This document shows positions 35,386 through 43,639 of a stretch of DNA of 64,000 bases, in pieces. Origin of the DNA: Solidesulfovibrio alcoholivorans DSM 5433. GTDB taxonomy: Bacteria; Desulfobacterota; Desulfovibrionia; Desulfovibrionales; Desulfovibrionaceae. The number at the start of each line of letters is the position of its first letter. Position 1 is the first letter of the stretch. Under the pieces are notes generated by a model. That model was not told the DNA's origin and ran no database searches. It saw nothing but the letters and a program-made list of their open reading frames with translations. The DNA is taken from the NCBI RefSeq assembly GCF_000702665.1, contig NZ_JNJA01000011.1, positions 1 to 64,000 on the forward strand, read 5' to 3'. Position numbers and translations under genes: made by a program.

Positions 35386-36174
35386 CTACCGGGTCTGCCG
35401 GACGGGGATGCCGGCGTTGACGATGCGGGAGCGGATTTGCAGGATGTTTTCGTCCTTGAAGGAGAAATAGGTGCCCGCGGCCACGGCGTCGGCCCCGCCC
35501 CGGGCGAAGCCTTCCACGAAATGGGCGGCGGCCCCGCAGCCGCCGGAGACGATCACCGGCACGGAGACCGCCGCGGCCACCCGGCGGCAGCCCTCCAGGT
35601 CCAGGCCTTCGCGGCTGCCGTCGCGGTCGATGCAGGTGAGCAGGATCTCGCCCGCGCCGAGCGCCTCGCCGCGCGCGGCCCACTGCGCCGGGTCCAGGCC
35701 CGTGGCCTGCGCGCCGCCCCGGGCGTAGACCCGGTCCGCGCCGTCCGGGTCGCGGCGGTAGTCCACGGAGAGCACCACGCACTGCGCGCCGAACGCCGCC
35801 GAGGCTTCGGTAATGAGTTCGGGCCGCTCCAGGGCGGCGGTGTTGACGCTGACCTTGTCCGCGCCGTTGGCCAGAAGCACGCGGAAGTCCTCCACCGTGC
35901 GCACGCCGCCGCCCACGGTGAAGGGCATGAAGATCTCCTCGGCGGCGCGGCGCACCACGTCGATGACCGTGGAGCGGTTGTCGGCCGAGGCGTCGAGGTC
36001 GAGGAAGACGAGTTCGTCGGCGGCCTGGGCCTCGTAGATGCGTGCCTGGGAGACCGGGTCGCCGATCTCCACGGTCTCCCCGAAGCCCCGCGTGGTCACG
36101 AGGACCATGCGCGGCTTTTTCGCGAAGCGGCTGGCCCGCATCTGGAGCTTGGGAATGATCCGGCGCTTGAGCAT
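35386..36174 (-). CDS. HisF paralogue serving a sugar amidotransferase
   Basis: A 262-residue TIM barrel. It keeps the phosphate-site motif [12 protein letters not shown] and [13 protein letters not shown]. However, the first catalytic aspartate of true HisF (LDV at residue 11) is replaced: the N-terminus reads IIPKLQM, with Gln at 11. In O-antigen loci such HisF copies act with HisH and WbpG/PseA to deliver ammonia, not to make histidine. One base separates it from the HisH gene, and the amidotransferase is upstream, so the three form the classic trio. Confidence 0.88.
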   Translation of the reverse strand: MLKRRIIPKLQMRASRFAKKPRMVLVTTRGFGETVEIGDPVSQARIYEAQAADELVFLDLDASADNRSTVIDVVRRAAEEIFMPFTVGGGVRTVEDFRVLLANGADKVSVNTAALERPELITEASAAFGAQCVVLSVDYRRDPDGADRVYARGGAQATGLDPAQWAARGEALGAGEILLTCIDRDGSREGLDLEGCRRVAAAVSVPVIVSGGCGAAAHFVEGFARGGADAVAAGTYFSFKDENILQIRSRIVNAGIPVRQTR

Positions 36175-36175
36175 G

Positions 36176-36793
36176 TCAGGGCGTCCAGTCGAGGAAGTTT
36201 TCCAGCACCTTGAGCCCGAGGTCCTGGCTCTTTTCCGGGTGGAACTGGGTGCCGGCGATGTTGCCGCGCCGCACGGCGGCCGTGAACGGGCCGCCATAGT
36301 CGCCCGTGGCGTCCACCTCCTCGGGGCGGTCGCAGCGCAGGGCGTAGGAATGGACGAAATAGAAATCCGGCGCGTCGGGCAGGCCGGCGAACAGCGGGCT
36401 GCCCGGCCGGCAGCGCACGTCGTTCCAGCCGATCTGCGGCACGCGCAGGGCCGGGTCGGCCGGCTCCAGGCGGGCCACGTCGGCCATAAACCAGCCCAGG
36501 CCGGGGTGCTCGCCGCCCTCGAAGCTGCGCCGGGCCATGAGTTGCAGGCCGACGCAGATGCCGAGGATGGGCTTGCCGCCGTCCAGGGCCTCGCGCGTGA
36601 GCGCGACGTCGAGGCCGGCCCGGCGCAGGCTCGCGGCGCAGGCGGCGAAGGCCCCCACGCCCGGCAGGATGAGGCGGTCGGCCGCGGCCAAGGCCTCGGG
36701 CGAGGCGCAAAGGACCGCCTCGGCCCCGAGCATGGCCAGGGCGTTTCGCACCGAAAGGATGTTGCCCGACCCGTAGTCCACCACGCCGATCAT
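36176..36793 (-). CDS. HisH paralogue, glutamine amidotransferase subunit
   Basis: A 205-residue class I amidotransferase. The triad is C80 (GICVGLQLM), H185 and E187 (TQFHPEKSQ). The oxyanion region LPGVGAF is also present. It releases ammonia from glutamine; with the neighbouring HisF paralogue and PseA/WbpG-type protein it supplies nitrogen for an acetamidino sugar. The ATG at 36793 is typical of HisH (MIGVVDYGSGN). The frame remains open for 1 kb upstream, but that stretch is the shadow of other genes. Confidence 0.9.
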   Translation of the reverse strand: MIGVVDYGSGNILSVRNALAMLGAEAVLCASPEALAAADRLILPGVGAFAACAASLRRAGLDVALTREALDGGKPILGICVGLQLMARRSFEGGEHPGLGWFMADVARLEPADPALRVPQIGWNDVRCRPGSPLFAGLPDAPDFYFVHSYALRCDRPEEVDATGDYGGPFTAAVRRGNIAGTQFHPEKSQDLGLKVLENFLDWTP

Positions 36794-36837
36794 GGCCGGC
36801 CGCTCCTCGTGTAAACGAATTTTTCCAACGCGCGCGC

Positions 36838-38043
36838 CTAGTCCCGCCGCCCGGCGCGCCAGCGCGCGAGCATGGCCTCGGTCTCCTCCCGGGGCATGGC
36901 GCCGCACCTCGGCCAGCGGTCGAAGTCGTGGGGCGCGGGGCAGCCGCCGCGCGCCGCCGGGTCGTGCCGGTAGGGAGAGACGGCCTGGCGCATGGCGATT
37001 TCCAGGAATTCCTCCTCGGTCAGGCCGAGGTAGTCCAGGAACACGTCCAGGCTGGGCGGCCGCCGGCCTTCGTAGGCCGCGACGAGGCGCATGGCCTCGT
37101 CGCGGTCCAGGCGGCCGTTGCGGATGTCCAGGGAGGTCAGGTGGGACGTCCTGGCGTAGCCGCGCTTGATGAACTTGATGTAGTCGCGCACGCCCTGGAA
37201 GAAGCACTCGATCTTTTCGTATTCGTAGCCCGGGGGCACGTTCTCCACCTCGTCCCCGCGCCAGCCCAGCTCGTCGCGGATGCGCGCGTACTGCCGCTTG
37301 ACGTCCCAGGGGATGTAGGAGCCCAGGCACACGGAACGGTAGCCGATGCGGCGCAGTTCCTTGAGCGGCGGGTAGGTGAAGGGTTTCAAATCCCGTTCGT
37401 CCACCGCGCCCTCCAGGCGCACGAGCATGTCCTCGGCGTTGATGCCGAGGTTGACGTAGCGGTTGAAGCGCTTTTCGTCCACGGCCTCGGGCTGGTCGTA
37501 GCTGAAGTAGGCGGTGTATTCGGCCGAGGGCTCGCCCCACAGGATCAGCGGCACCTGCTTTTCCACGGCCACCCACATGGGGTAGGCGAAGATGCCGGTG
37601 TGGCAGTGCCAGCAGAAGTCGCCCTTCTCCAGCAGGCTCTGGAGCATGAGCTTGCGCACCACCTTCCAGTTGGGCGTGAACACGTGCAGGTCCACGCCGA
37701 GCTCGCGGCAGGTGCGGATGGTGCCTTCCTGGACGCCGGGACGCAGGAAGCCGTGGTCGAAGCGCACGAGCAGGGGTTTGATGCCGTATTCCCGTACGAG
37801 GTACAGGACGGTGAAGGTGCTGTCCTTGCCGCCGCTGAAGGGGATGAGGCAGTCGTAGTCGCCCTTGCCGCGATGGGCCTCGATCAGGGCGTCGAGCTCG
37901 CGCTTGCGGGCCGGCCAGTCGATGGCCTCGCGCTTGTGCTCCTGCTGCCGGCAGATGTTGCACACGCCGGCGTCGTCGAAGGTGATGGTCTCGTGGGTCT
38001 CGGGCAGGACGCACCGGGAACAGCGGCGAAGTTCGGTCGGCAT
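36838..38043 (-). CDS. N-acetyl sugar amidotransferase (PseA/WbpG family)
   Basis: A 401-residue ATP-dependent enzyme with zinc-type cysteines at 8, 11, 28 and 31 and the PP-loop SGGKDS at 70-75. CWHCHTGIF and KRGYARTSHLTSLDIRNG are conserved family parts, also found in the fused protein at 27590. It activates the N-acetyl group of a sugar with ATP and replaces its oxygen by ammonia, giving an acetamidino group, as for Pse5Ac7Am in Campylobacter or amidino-uronate in Pseudomonas O5. HisH and HisF paralogues follow directly. Which sugar is used here is not proven; the pseB-pseI genes make pseudaminic acid the first candidate. Confidence 0.9.
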   Translation of the reverse strand: MPTELRRCSRCVLPETHETITFDDAGVCNICRQQEHKREAIDWPARKRELDALIEAHRGKGDYDCLIPFSGGKDSTFTVLYLVREYGIKPLLVRFDHGFLRPGVQEGTIRTCRELGVDLHVFTPNWKVVRKLMLQSLLEKGDFCWHCHTGIFAYPMWVAVEKQVPLILWGEPSAEYTAYFSYDQPEAVDEKRFNRYVNLGINAEDMLVRLEGAVDERDLKPFTYPPLKELRRIGYRSVCLGSYIPWDVKRQYARIRDELGWRGDEVENVPPGYEYEKIECFFQGVRDYIKFIKRGYARTSHLTSLDIRNGRLDRDEAMRLVAAYEGRRPPSLDVFLDYLGLTEEEFLEIAMRQAVSPYRHDPAARGGCPAPHDFDRWPRCGAMPREETEAMLARWRAGRRD

Positions 38044-38073
38044 GAAACCTCCTGTATCCGCGCGGCGGGACGC

Positions 38074-40122
38074 CTAGCGCACCTTGAACACCGGCCGGAT
38101 CATCCCGCCTTCCAGGTGGCTGGCGGGGTCCTTGTCCGAAAGCCAGGCGGCCATGGTCTTGAACACGGCGGCGTAGGCCGCCAGCGTGCGGTCCACGGCG
38201 GCCGCGTCGTGGGCGGCGCACATGTTGTGGGTGACCAGGATGAGGATGCCGCGCTTGACCGCTTCCTGGGAGAACAGGCTGCGTTCCAGGTAGCCGTCGC
38301 CGCCGTCCGCGCCGCTGAACTTGATCAGGCTCCAGGTCGGGAAGCCCACGCAACGGATGCGTTCGGACAGGCCCGCTTCGCGCGCCAGGACGTTTAGTCC
38401 GTTTTGGAGGACTTGTCCATTGGAGCGCATCCGGGCCAGGGCGTCGGTGCCCTCGAGCACGTCGAGCACGGCCAGGGCCGCGGCCATGGACATGGCCTCG
38501 CCGCCGAAGGTGAAGCTGAAAAAGACGTCCTCGAAGGTGCGCATGACGTCGGCGCGGCCGACCACGCAGCTGATGGGAAAGCCGTTGCCCATGGCCTTGC
38601 CGAAGCAGGCCAGGTCCGGGGTGACGCCGTAGAGGGCCTGCGCGCCGCCAAGGCCCATGTGGAAGCCGGAGCAGATCTCGTCGAAGATGCACACGGCCCC
38701 GTGCTTGTGCGCCAGCTCCTTGACCCCGGCCAGGTAGCCCGGCGCGGGCTCGAAGAAGTTGACGGGCTCGAGGATCACGGCCGCGAACTCGCCGGGGTGG
38801 GCGTCGAGCACCGCTTCCAGGGCGGGCAGGTCGTTGTAGGGAAAGGGGTGGGTGAGGGCGGAGACGGCCCCGGGCACGCCGGCGTTGCGGGTGGTGGAAC
38901 CGATGTACCAGTCCTGCCAGCCGTGGTAGCCGCCGCAGGCCACGCGGTCGCGGCCGGTGTAGGCCCGGGCCGCGCGCACGGCCCCGGACGTGGCGTCCGA
39001 GCCGTTCTTGCCGAAGCGCACCATCTCGGCGCAGGGGATGAGCCGGGTCAGGCGCTCGGCCAGCTCGACCTCCACGGGATGGGGCAGGCTGAAGCTGACG
39101 CCCCGGGCCAGGGCCGCGGCCGCGGCCGCGTTGACCCCGTCGTGGGCGTAGCCCAGGATGTTGGGCAAAAGGCCCTGCACGTAGTCCACGTATTCGTTGC
39201 CGTCCACGTCGTAGGCCAGACAGCCCTTGCCGCGTTCCAGGAACAGCGGCGCGGTGCCGGACACGTACTGGTTGGAGCCCTTGCTGAAGGTCTGGGCCCG
39301 GCCCGGGATGACCCGGCCGGAGCGTTCGGCCCATTCCCGGGACCGGGACAGGGCCAGGGGCGCGGCGGCGCCGGCCGTCGCCTGGGCGTAGAGCGACTTG
39401 AAGTATCCTTCGTTGGACACGGTTCCCTCGTTTATCGTTTGAAGTTCCGGGAAGGCGGCGAGCAGATCGAGGATTTCCGACAGTCCGAAATCCGTCTCTG
39501 GGGCCAGACGGGCGTAGACCTCGCGGACAAAGGCCAGGTCCCGGGCGTCGTCCACGGTGAAGCGCAGGCCGGAGAGGTCGTCGTCGCGCGTGACGCACAC
39601 GCGGCGGTATTCCGGCCGGGTTCGCAAATAGGGGGTGACGTGCTCGCGCTCGCTCGGCAGCACGGCGCGGGCGTCGGCCGCGGCCAGGGCGTCGGCGCGC
39701 ATCACCTCCACGTCGAGGCCGTCGGGAAACGTGGCCCGCTCGACGTTGGAGGCGTAGTCGCAGCCGCTTTCCAGGAAGGCGGCCACCACGCGGTCGACGA
39801 CGGCCGGGTCGAGCAGGGGGCAGTCGCCGGTGACGCGCACCACGGCCTCGGCTCCGAAGGCCAGGGCCGCGCCGCAAAAGCGCGCAAGCACGTCGTTTAG
39901 CGGGCCCCGGAAGCAGGGGATGCCTTCCTGGCCGCAAAACGCGGCCACGGCGTCGTCGGAAGGGTCCTCGCTCGTGGCCACCACGGCGAGGTGCACGAGC
40001 GGGGCCAGGGCGGCGCGGCGCGCCACGTGCCACAGCAGCGGGCGGCCGGCCACGTCGGCCAGGACCTTGCCCGGCAGCCGGGTGGAGCCCATGCGGGCCT
40101 GGATCACGGCCACGGTTCTCAC
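38074..40122 (-). CDS. Fusion of SpsF-type cytidylyltransferase and class III (GSA-like) aminotransferase
   Basis: A 682-residue protein. Residues 1 to about 245 are a CMP-sugar synthetase relative: VIQARMGSTRLPGKVLADV and VTGDCPLLDPAVVD. Residues about 275-682 resemble glutamate-1-semialdehyde aminotransferase: SGTAPLFLERGKGCLAYDV, FGKNGSDATSGAVRAAR, FDEICSGF and the PLP lysine K509 in CFGKAMGNGFPIS. The pair is often found as separate neighbours in nonulosonic acid loci; here they are one chain. It may aminate and then activate a sugar, or the halves may serve different steps. It starts with GTG at 40122 in a GTGA overlap with the oxidoreductase gene. Confidence 0.86.
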   Translation of the reverse strand: MRTVAVIQARMGSTRLPGKVLADVAGRPLLWHVARRAALAPLVHLAVVATSEDPSDDAVAAFCGQEGIPCFRGPLNDVLARFCGAALAFGAEAVVRVTGDCPLLDPAVVDRVVAAFLESGCDYASNVERATFPDGLDVEVMRADALAAADARAVLPSEREHVTPYLRTRPEYRRVCVTRDDDLSGLRFTVDDARDLAFVREVYARLAPETDFGLSEILDLLAAFPELQTINEGTVSNEGYFKSLYAQATAGAAAPLALSRSREWAERSGRVIPGRAQTFSKGSNQYVSGTAPLFLERGKGCLAYDVDGNEYVDYVQGLLPNILGYAHDGVNAAAAAALARGVSFSLPHPVEVELAERLTRLIPCAEMVRFGKNGSDATSGAVRAARAYTGRDRVACGGYHGWQDWYIGSTTRNAGVPGAVSALTHPFPYNDLPALEAVLDAHPGEFAAVILEPVNFFEPAPGYLAGVKELAHKHGAVCIFDEICSGFHMGLGGAQALYGVTPDLACFGKAMGNGFPISCVVGRADVMRTFEDVFFSFTFGGEAMSMAAALAVLDVLEGTDALARMRSNGQVLQNGLNVLAREAGLSERIRCVGFPTWSLIKFSGADGGDGYLERSLFSQEAVKRGILILVTHNMCAAHDAAAVDRTLAAYAAVFKTMAAWLSDKDPASHLEGGMIRPVFKVR

Positions 40123-41087
40123 GGCCGGCCTCCGCCGTTTCGCGCCGCCAGGGCGACGTCGAGGCTGGCGCGGGCCTCGGACAGGGGATTTTGCGGCGCG
40201 TCGCCGCGCTCCAGGCAGTCCAGGAAATGGCGCATCTCGTCTCTGTACATGGCGTTGACCTCCCAGTCCGGGCTCCACTGCGCGACCGTGCGCGCCACGC
40301 CGTCCGGGCCGAAGCACAGCACCTCGGGCCGGTGGAAATCCCAGGCCAGGGTGCCTTCCTCGCCGACCACGCGGCAGGCGCGGTGGTAGTCGCGGCTGAC
40401 GAAGCTCAGGCGCACGCTGGAAACGGCCCCGCAGGCGTGGGCCAGCAGCAGCTCGGCCAGCCCGTCCACGGCCAGGCCGATGCCCGAGGCCGGCAGCACG
40501 GCCGCGCCGGCGAGCGTGGCCGGGCCCAGGAACCACAGGGCGAGGTCGATCTCGTGGATGCAGTCGAGCAGCACGCCGCCGCTTTCCGGGCTGGCGCTGT
40601 AGGAGGCGCGGTAATCCGAGGCCGGCCGCCAGCGCGGCAGGTAGGATTCCGTGACCACCCGGGCGGCCAGGGGCCGGCCCGCCGCACCCGCGGCCAATAG
40701 CCGCCGCACCGCCGCCGGGCCGGGATGGAAGCGCATGTTGCAGGCGACCATGGCCGCAAGCCCGCGCGCGGCGACCTCGCGCTCCAGGGCGTCCAGGCCG
40801 TCCGTGGTGTGGGACAGGGGCTTTTCGAGAAACAGGTGGCAGCCGTGGCGCGCCGCCGCAAGCGCCAGGGGCAGGTGGCGGTCCGTGGGCGCGGCGACCA
40901 CCGCCGCGTCGGGGCCGGCGGCGAAAAGGGCGTCCGGGTCGTCGTAGAAGGCCGCGCCGGCGGCCCCGGCCACGGACGCGGACTCCGGGCGCGGGTCGTA
41001 GGCCAGCAGCTGCGACACGCCCAGGCTGCGCAGGTTGCGAAGGTGCCTGGCTCCGATGGAGCCCAGGCCGAGCACGGCGACGCGCAT
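40119..41087 (-). CDS. Gfo/Idh/MocA-family sugar oxidoreductase
   Basis: A 322-residue protein. LGLGSIGARHLRNL is the NAD-binding loop, FLEKPLS the EKP motif, and DCIHEIDLALWFLG the active-site helix with His. This subfamily often lies beside SpsF- and SpsE-like genes in nonulosonic acid clusters. Its ATG directly abuts the stop of pseI, and its stop overlaps the fused cytidylyltransferase gene. It could modify the sugar acid or its precursor by oxidation or reduction; the exact reaction is unknown. Confidence 0.82.
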   Translation of the reverse strand: MRVAVLGLGSIGARHLRNLRSLGVSQLLAYDPRPESASVAGAAGAAFYDDPDALFAAGPDAAVVAAPTDRHLPLALAAARHGCHLFLEKPLSHTTDGLDALEREVAARGLAAMVACNMRFHPGPAAVRRLLAAGAAGRPLAARVVTESYLPRWRPASDYRASYSASPESGGVLLDCIHEIDLALWFLGPATLAGAAVLPASGIGLAVDGLAELLLAHACGAVSSVRLSFVSRDYHRACRVVGEEGTLAWDFHRPEVLCFGPDGVARTVAQWSPDWEVNAMYRDEMRHFLDCLERGDAPQNPLSEARASLDVALAARNGGGRP

Positions 41088-42140
41088 TCAGCCTCCCACG
41101 TGGTCCCAGGAAAGGGGCGTGCCCCGGGCGACGTCCCGCGACGCCCGGCGGCCGAGAACCAGTTCCAGGCAGCGGGTGTGCAGGCCGCCGGCCGGGCGGA
41201 TGGAACGGACGTTTTCCGGCGTGAACGCCTCGCCGGCGCGCACGTCCGCGACCACGAACAGGGAGCGGCGGAAGGCGCGGCTGGCCTGCTCCTTGGGCGT
41301 GGGCGAGAAATCCGGCTCGCCCAGGGCGGCGAAGGCCTCGCGCGAGGCCTTCGCCATGGCCGCGAATTCGTCCGGGGTCAGCGAAAAGGCGCTGTCCGGG
41401 CCGGGCAGGTCGCGCGAGAGCGTGAAATGCTTTTCGATGCAGCAGGCCCCCAGGGCCGTGGCCGCCACGGGCACGGTGAGGCCGAGCGTATGGTCGGACA
41501 GCCCGGCCGGACAGGCGAAGGCCCGGGAAAGGAGCGCCATGGCGGAAAGGCGCATCTCCTCGGGGGGGGCGGGGTAGGCGCTGACGCACTTGAGCAGGAC
41601 GAGCTGCGCGCAGCCGGACGCGCGCAGCGTGCGCACGGCCTCGTCGATTTCGGCCAGGCTCGCCATGCCCGTGGAGGCGATCACGGGCCTGCCCGTGGCC
41701 CCGATTTTGCGCAAAAGCGGGATGTCCACCAGCTCGAAGCTCGCCACCTTGTGCGCGGGCACGTCCAGGGATTCCAGGAAATCCACGGCCGTGGCGTCGA
41801 AGGGCGTGGAGAAAACGGGCAGCCCCAGGGCCGCGCCGGCCGCGACGAGCCGGGGCGTCCATTCCCAGGGCATGGCCGCCTCCCGGTACAGGTCGTAGAG
41901 CGTGCGGCCGTCCCAGAGGGTGCCCTTGATGCGGAAATGGTCGTTGTCCGCGTCGATGGTCAGGGTGTCGGCGGTGTAGGTCTGGAGCTTGACCGCGTCG
42001 GCCCCGGCCGCCTTGGCGGCGCGCAGCACGGCCACGGCCCGGTCGAAGTCGCCGCCGTGGTTGGCGCTCATCTCGGCCACCAGGAAGGGCGGCCGGCCCG
42101 GGCCGATCTCCCGGCCCGCGATGCGTACGGAATGCGTCAT
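41088..42140 (-). CDS. pseI: Pseudaminic acid synthase (NeuB family)
   Basis: A 350-residue NeuB-type synthase. AEMSANHGGDFDRA, KLQTYTADTLTID, STPFDATAVDFLE and CVSAYPAPPEEM are the conserved blocks. EMSANHGG and the proline-rich YPAPPEE are nearer to PseI than to NeuB or LegI. The C-terminal 60 residues form the antifreeze-like SAF domain (RRSLFVVADVRAGEAFTPEN). It condenses a 6-deoxy diacetamido-altrose with phosphoenolpyruvate to give pseudaminic acid. It is coupled to pseG-pseH by ATGA. A run of eight G (41562-41569) and a 28-bp palindrome lie within it. Confidence 0.88.
   Translation of the reverse strand: MTHSVRIAGREIGPGRPPFLVAEMSANHGGDFDRAVAVLRAAKAAGADAVKLQTYTADTLTIDADNDHFRIKGTLWDGRTLYDLYREAAMPWEWTPRLVAAGAALGLPVFSTPFDATAVDFLESLDVPAHKVASFELVDIPLLRKIGATGRPVIASTGMASLAEIDEAVRTLRASGCAQLVLLKCVSAYPAPPEEMRLSAMALLSRAFACPAGLSDHTLGLTVPVAATALGACCIEKHFTLSRDLPGPDSAFSLTPDEFAAMAKASREAFAALGEPDFSPTPKEQASRAFRRSLFVVADVRAGEAFTPENVRSIRPAGGLHTRCLELVLGRRASRDVARGTPLSWDHVGG
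41328..41355. repeat. Perfect 28-bp palindrome inside pseI
   Basis: GGCGAAGGCCTCG, CG, CGAGGCCTTCGCC reads the same on both strands over 41328-41355. It encodes part of AKASREAFA. It may be a chance result of codon choice or form a cruciform or mRNA hairpin. Confidence 0.6.
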
Positions 42141-43639
42141 GCCTTTGTGTCCTCTGCGGCAGGGCGGACGTAGTATTGGACCCCATCGCGCTCCCGGTCA
42201 AGACGCAGGCCGGCATGGAGGGCGATGCGCGCCGACGCGGCGTTTGCGGCCTTGACCTCGGCCCGCACGGTCCCGGAGAGCCCCTGCGCGGCCAGGCGCA
42301 CCATGGCCTTGCCGAGGCCGCGCCCGCGGCAGGCCGGGGCCACGGTCCAGGAGAGCAGCCAGCCGTCCCTTTCGCGGTCCAGGCGCACGGTCCCGGCCGC
42401 GACACCCTCCGCCTCGGCCACGTAGAGCCGGCGGTCCGGACCGTCCAGACTCGCGGCCAGCCAGCGTCGGTGTTCCTGCGGGGTCACGGGCCGGTCCGTA
42501 TGGCTGGCCGCGACGGTCCAGGGGTCGTTTCGCCAGGCGAGCAGGATCTCCGCGTCCGCGAGGCGTGCCGGGCGCAGCCGCAGCCGCTCCCCGGCGCGGG
42601 CGAGCAGAGCGGCGGCCACGCGCTCTCCCCCGCGCCCGTCAACCAGCGCCGCGGCGGCCGCGGACAGGGCGCGGCGTCGCGCGGCGTCGCCGAGCAGCGC
42701 GGCCAGCACGGCCGTGGTCGCGGCCGGGTCGCCCGCGCCGGGCACGCCCAGGGACACGGCCGCCCCGGCGCGCGCCAGCGCGGCCGTGCCCGGGGCCTGG
42801 TTGGCGGCGAGCACGACCACGGCCATGGGCGCGCCGCAAAAGCACAGTTCCAGGCAGGTGGAGCCGCCGGCCGTGACCACGAGGTCGGCCGCGGCCATCC
42901 GCTCGACCAGGTCGGGCGGGTCGCGCAGGAGCCGGCCGGGAAAAGGCGCGGCGGCCAGGGTCCGGGCGAGGCTTTCCGCGTGGCGGTTGGCCGGGCCGAC
43001 GACCACGGCCACGCCCGGCGCCGGGTCGCCCGCGCCGGCCAGGGCAGCGAGCACGCCGGCCGTGGCGTTGTCCGGGTCGGCCCCGCCCAGGGTGACGAGG
43101 ACGGTGCGCGCGCGTTCGGGAAAACGGCGCGCGGCGCGCGGGCGGCGCAGGAACTCCTCGCGCAGCAGGGCGTAACGCGGCCCGGCAAGGAGCGCCGTGT
43201 CCGGGTCGGCGTCGTAGGAAAGGGACGGGGCGTGGAAATTCTGGTTGAGCACGGCGTCGGCGTGCACGGGGCCGGCGGCCAGGTCGTCGAGCACGAGCAG
43301 GGGGCCGTCGCGCCGGGCGTCGGCCTGGAATTCCGGGCCGAAGGCGTAGCCGTCGAGCACGCCCCAATGCGCGCCGGGTTCGCCCGCCGCGTCCGCGCGC
43401 ACGCGCGCGAACGCGGCCGCGCCGTCGGCGTCGTCCGGGGCCGGAACGACCACGGACAGCCCGTCGCGCTCCAGGCGCGCGGCCAGGGTCGCGGGTGCGA
43501 CGCGCCCGACGAGCACGGCGCGGCCGCCGGCCCGTTTCCAGGCCTGGGCCAACGCCAGGCAGCGCATGACATGCCCCGCGCCGATGCCGGGTCCGGCGTC
43601 GGCGCGGACCGCCAGCACGCCGGGAAGCGTTTCAGCCAT
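42137..43639 (-). CDS. pseG: Fusion of PseG (UDP-sugar hydrolase) and PseH (N-acetyltransferase)
   Basis: A 500-residue protein joining two consecutive pathway enzymes. Residues 1 to about 345 are PseG-like: GIGAGHVMRCLALA with the catalytic-type His23, LDDLAAGPVHADAVLNQNF, LVTLGGADPDN and TAGGSTCLELCFCGAP. PseG removes UDP from the diacetamido-trideoxy-altrose. Residues about 348-500 are a GNAT domain (LRLRPARLADAEILLAWRND, GRGLGKAMVRLAAQGL) like PseH, which acetylates the 4-amino group one step earlier. It overlaps pseC by eight bases upstream and pseI by four downstream. Both activities are expected from domain content but are not proven for this chain. Confidence 0.88.
   Translation of the reverse strand: MAETLPGVLAVRADAGPGIGAGHVMRCLALAQAWKRAGGRAVLVGRVAPATLAARLERDGLSVVVPAPDDADGAAAFARVRADAAGEPGAHWGVLDGYAFGPEFQADARRDGPLLVLDDLAAGPVHADAVLNQNFHAPSLSYDADPDTALLAGPRYALLREEFLRRPRAARRFPERARTVLVTLGGADPDNATAGVLAALAGAGDPAPGVAVVVGPANRHAESLARTLAAAPFPGRLLRDPPDLVERMAAADLVVTAGGSTCLELCFCGAPMAVVVLAANQAPGTAALARAGAAVSLGVPGAGDPAATTAVLAALLGDAARRRALSAAAAALVDGRGGERVAAALLARAGERLRLRPARLADAEILLAWRNDPWTVAASHTDRPVTPQEHRRWLAASLDGPDRRLYVAEAEGVAAGTVRLDRERDGWLLSWTVAPACRGRGLGKAMVRLAAQGLSGTVRAEVKAANAASARIALHAGLRLDRERDGVQYYVRPAAEDTKA

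Noticed and set aside
36794-40033. Upstream extension of the HisH frame, giving a 1285-codon open frame
   Set aside because: HisH begins at its normal MIGVVDYGSGN start; the extension covers the amidotransferase and aminotransferase genes in another frame.
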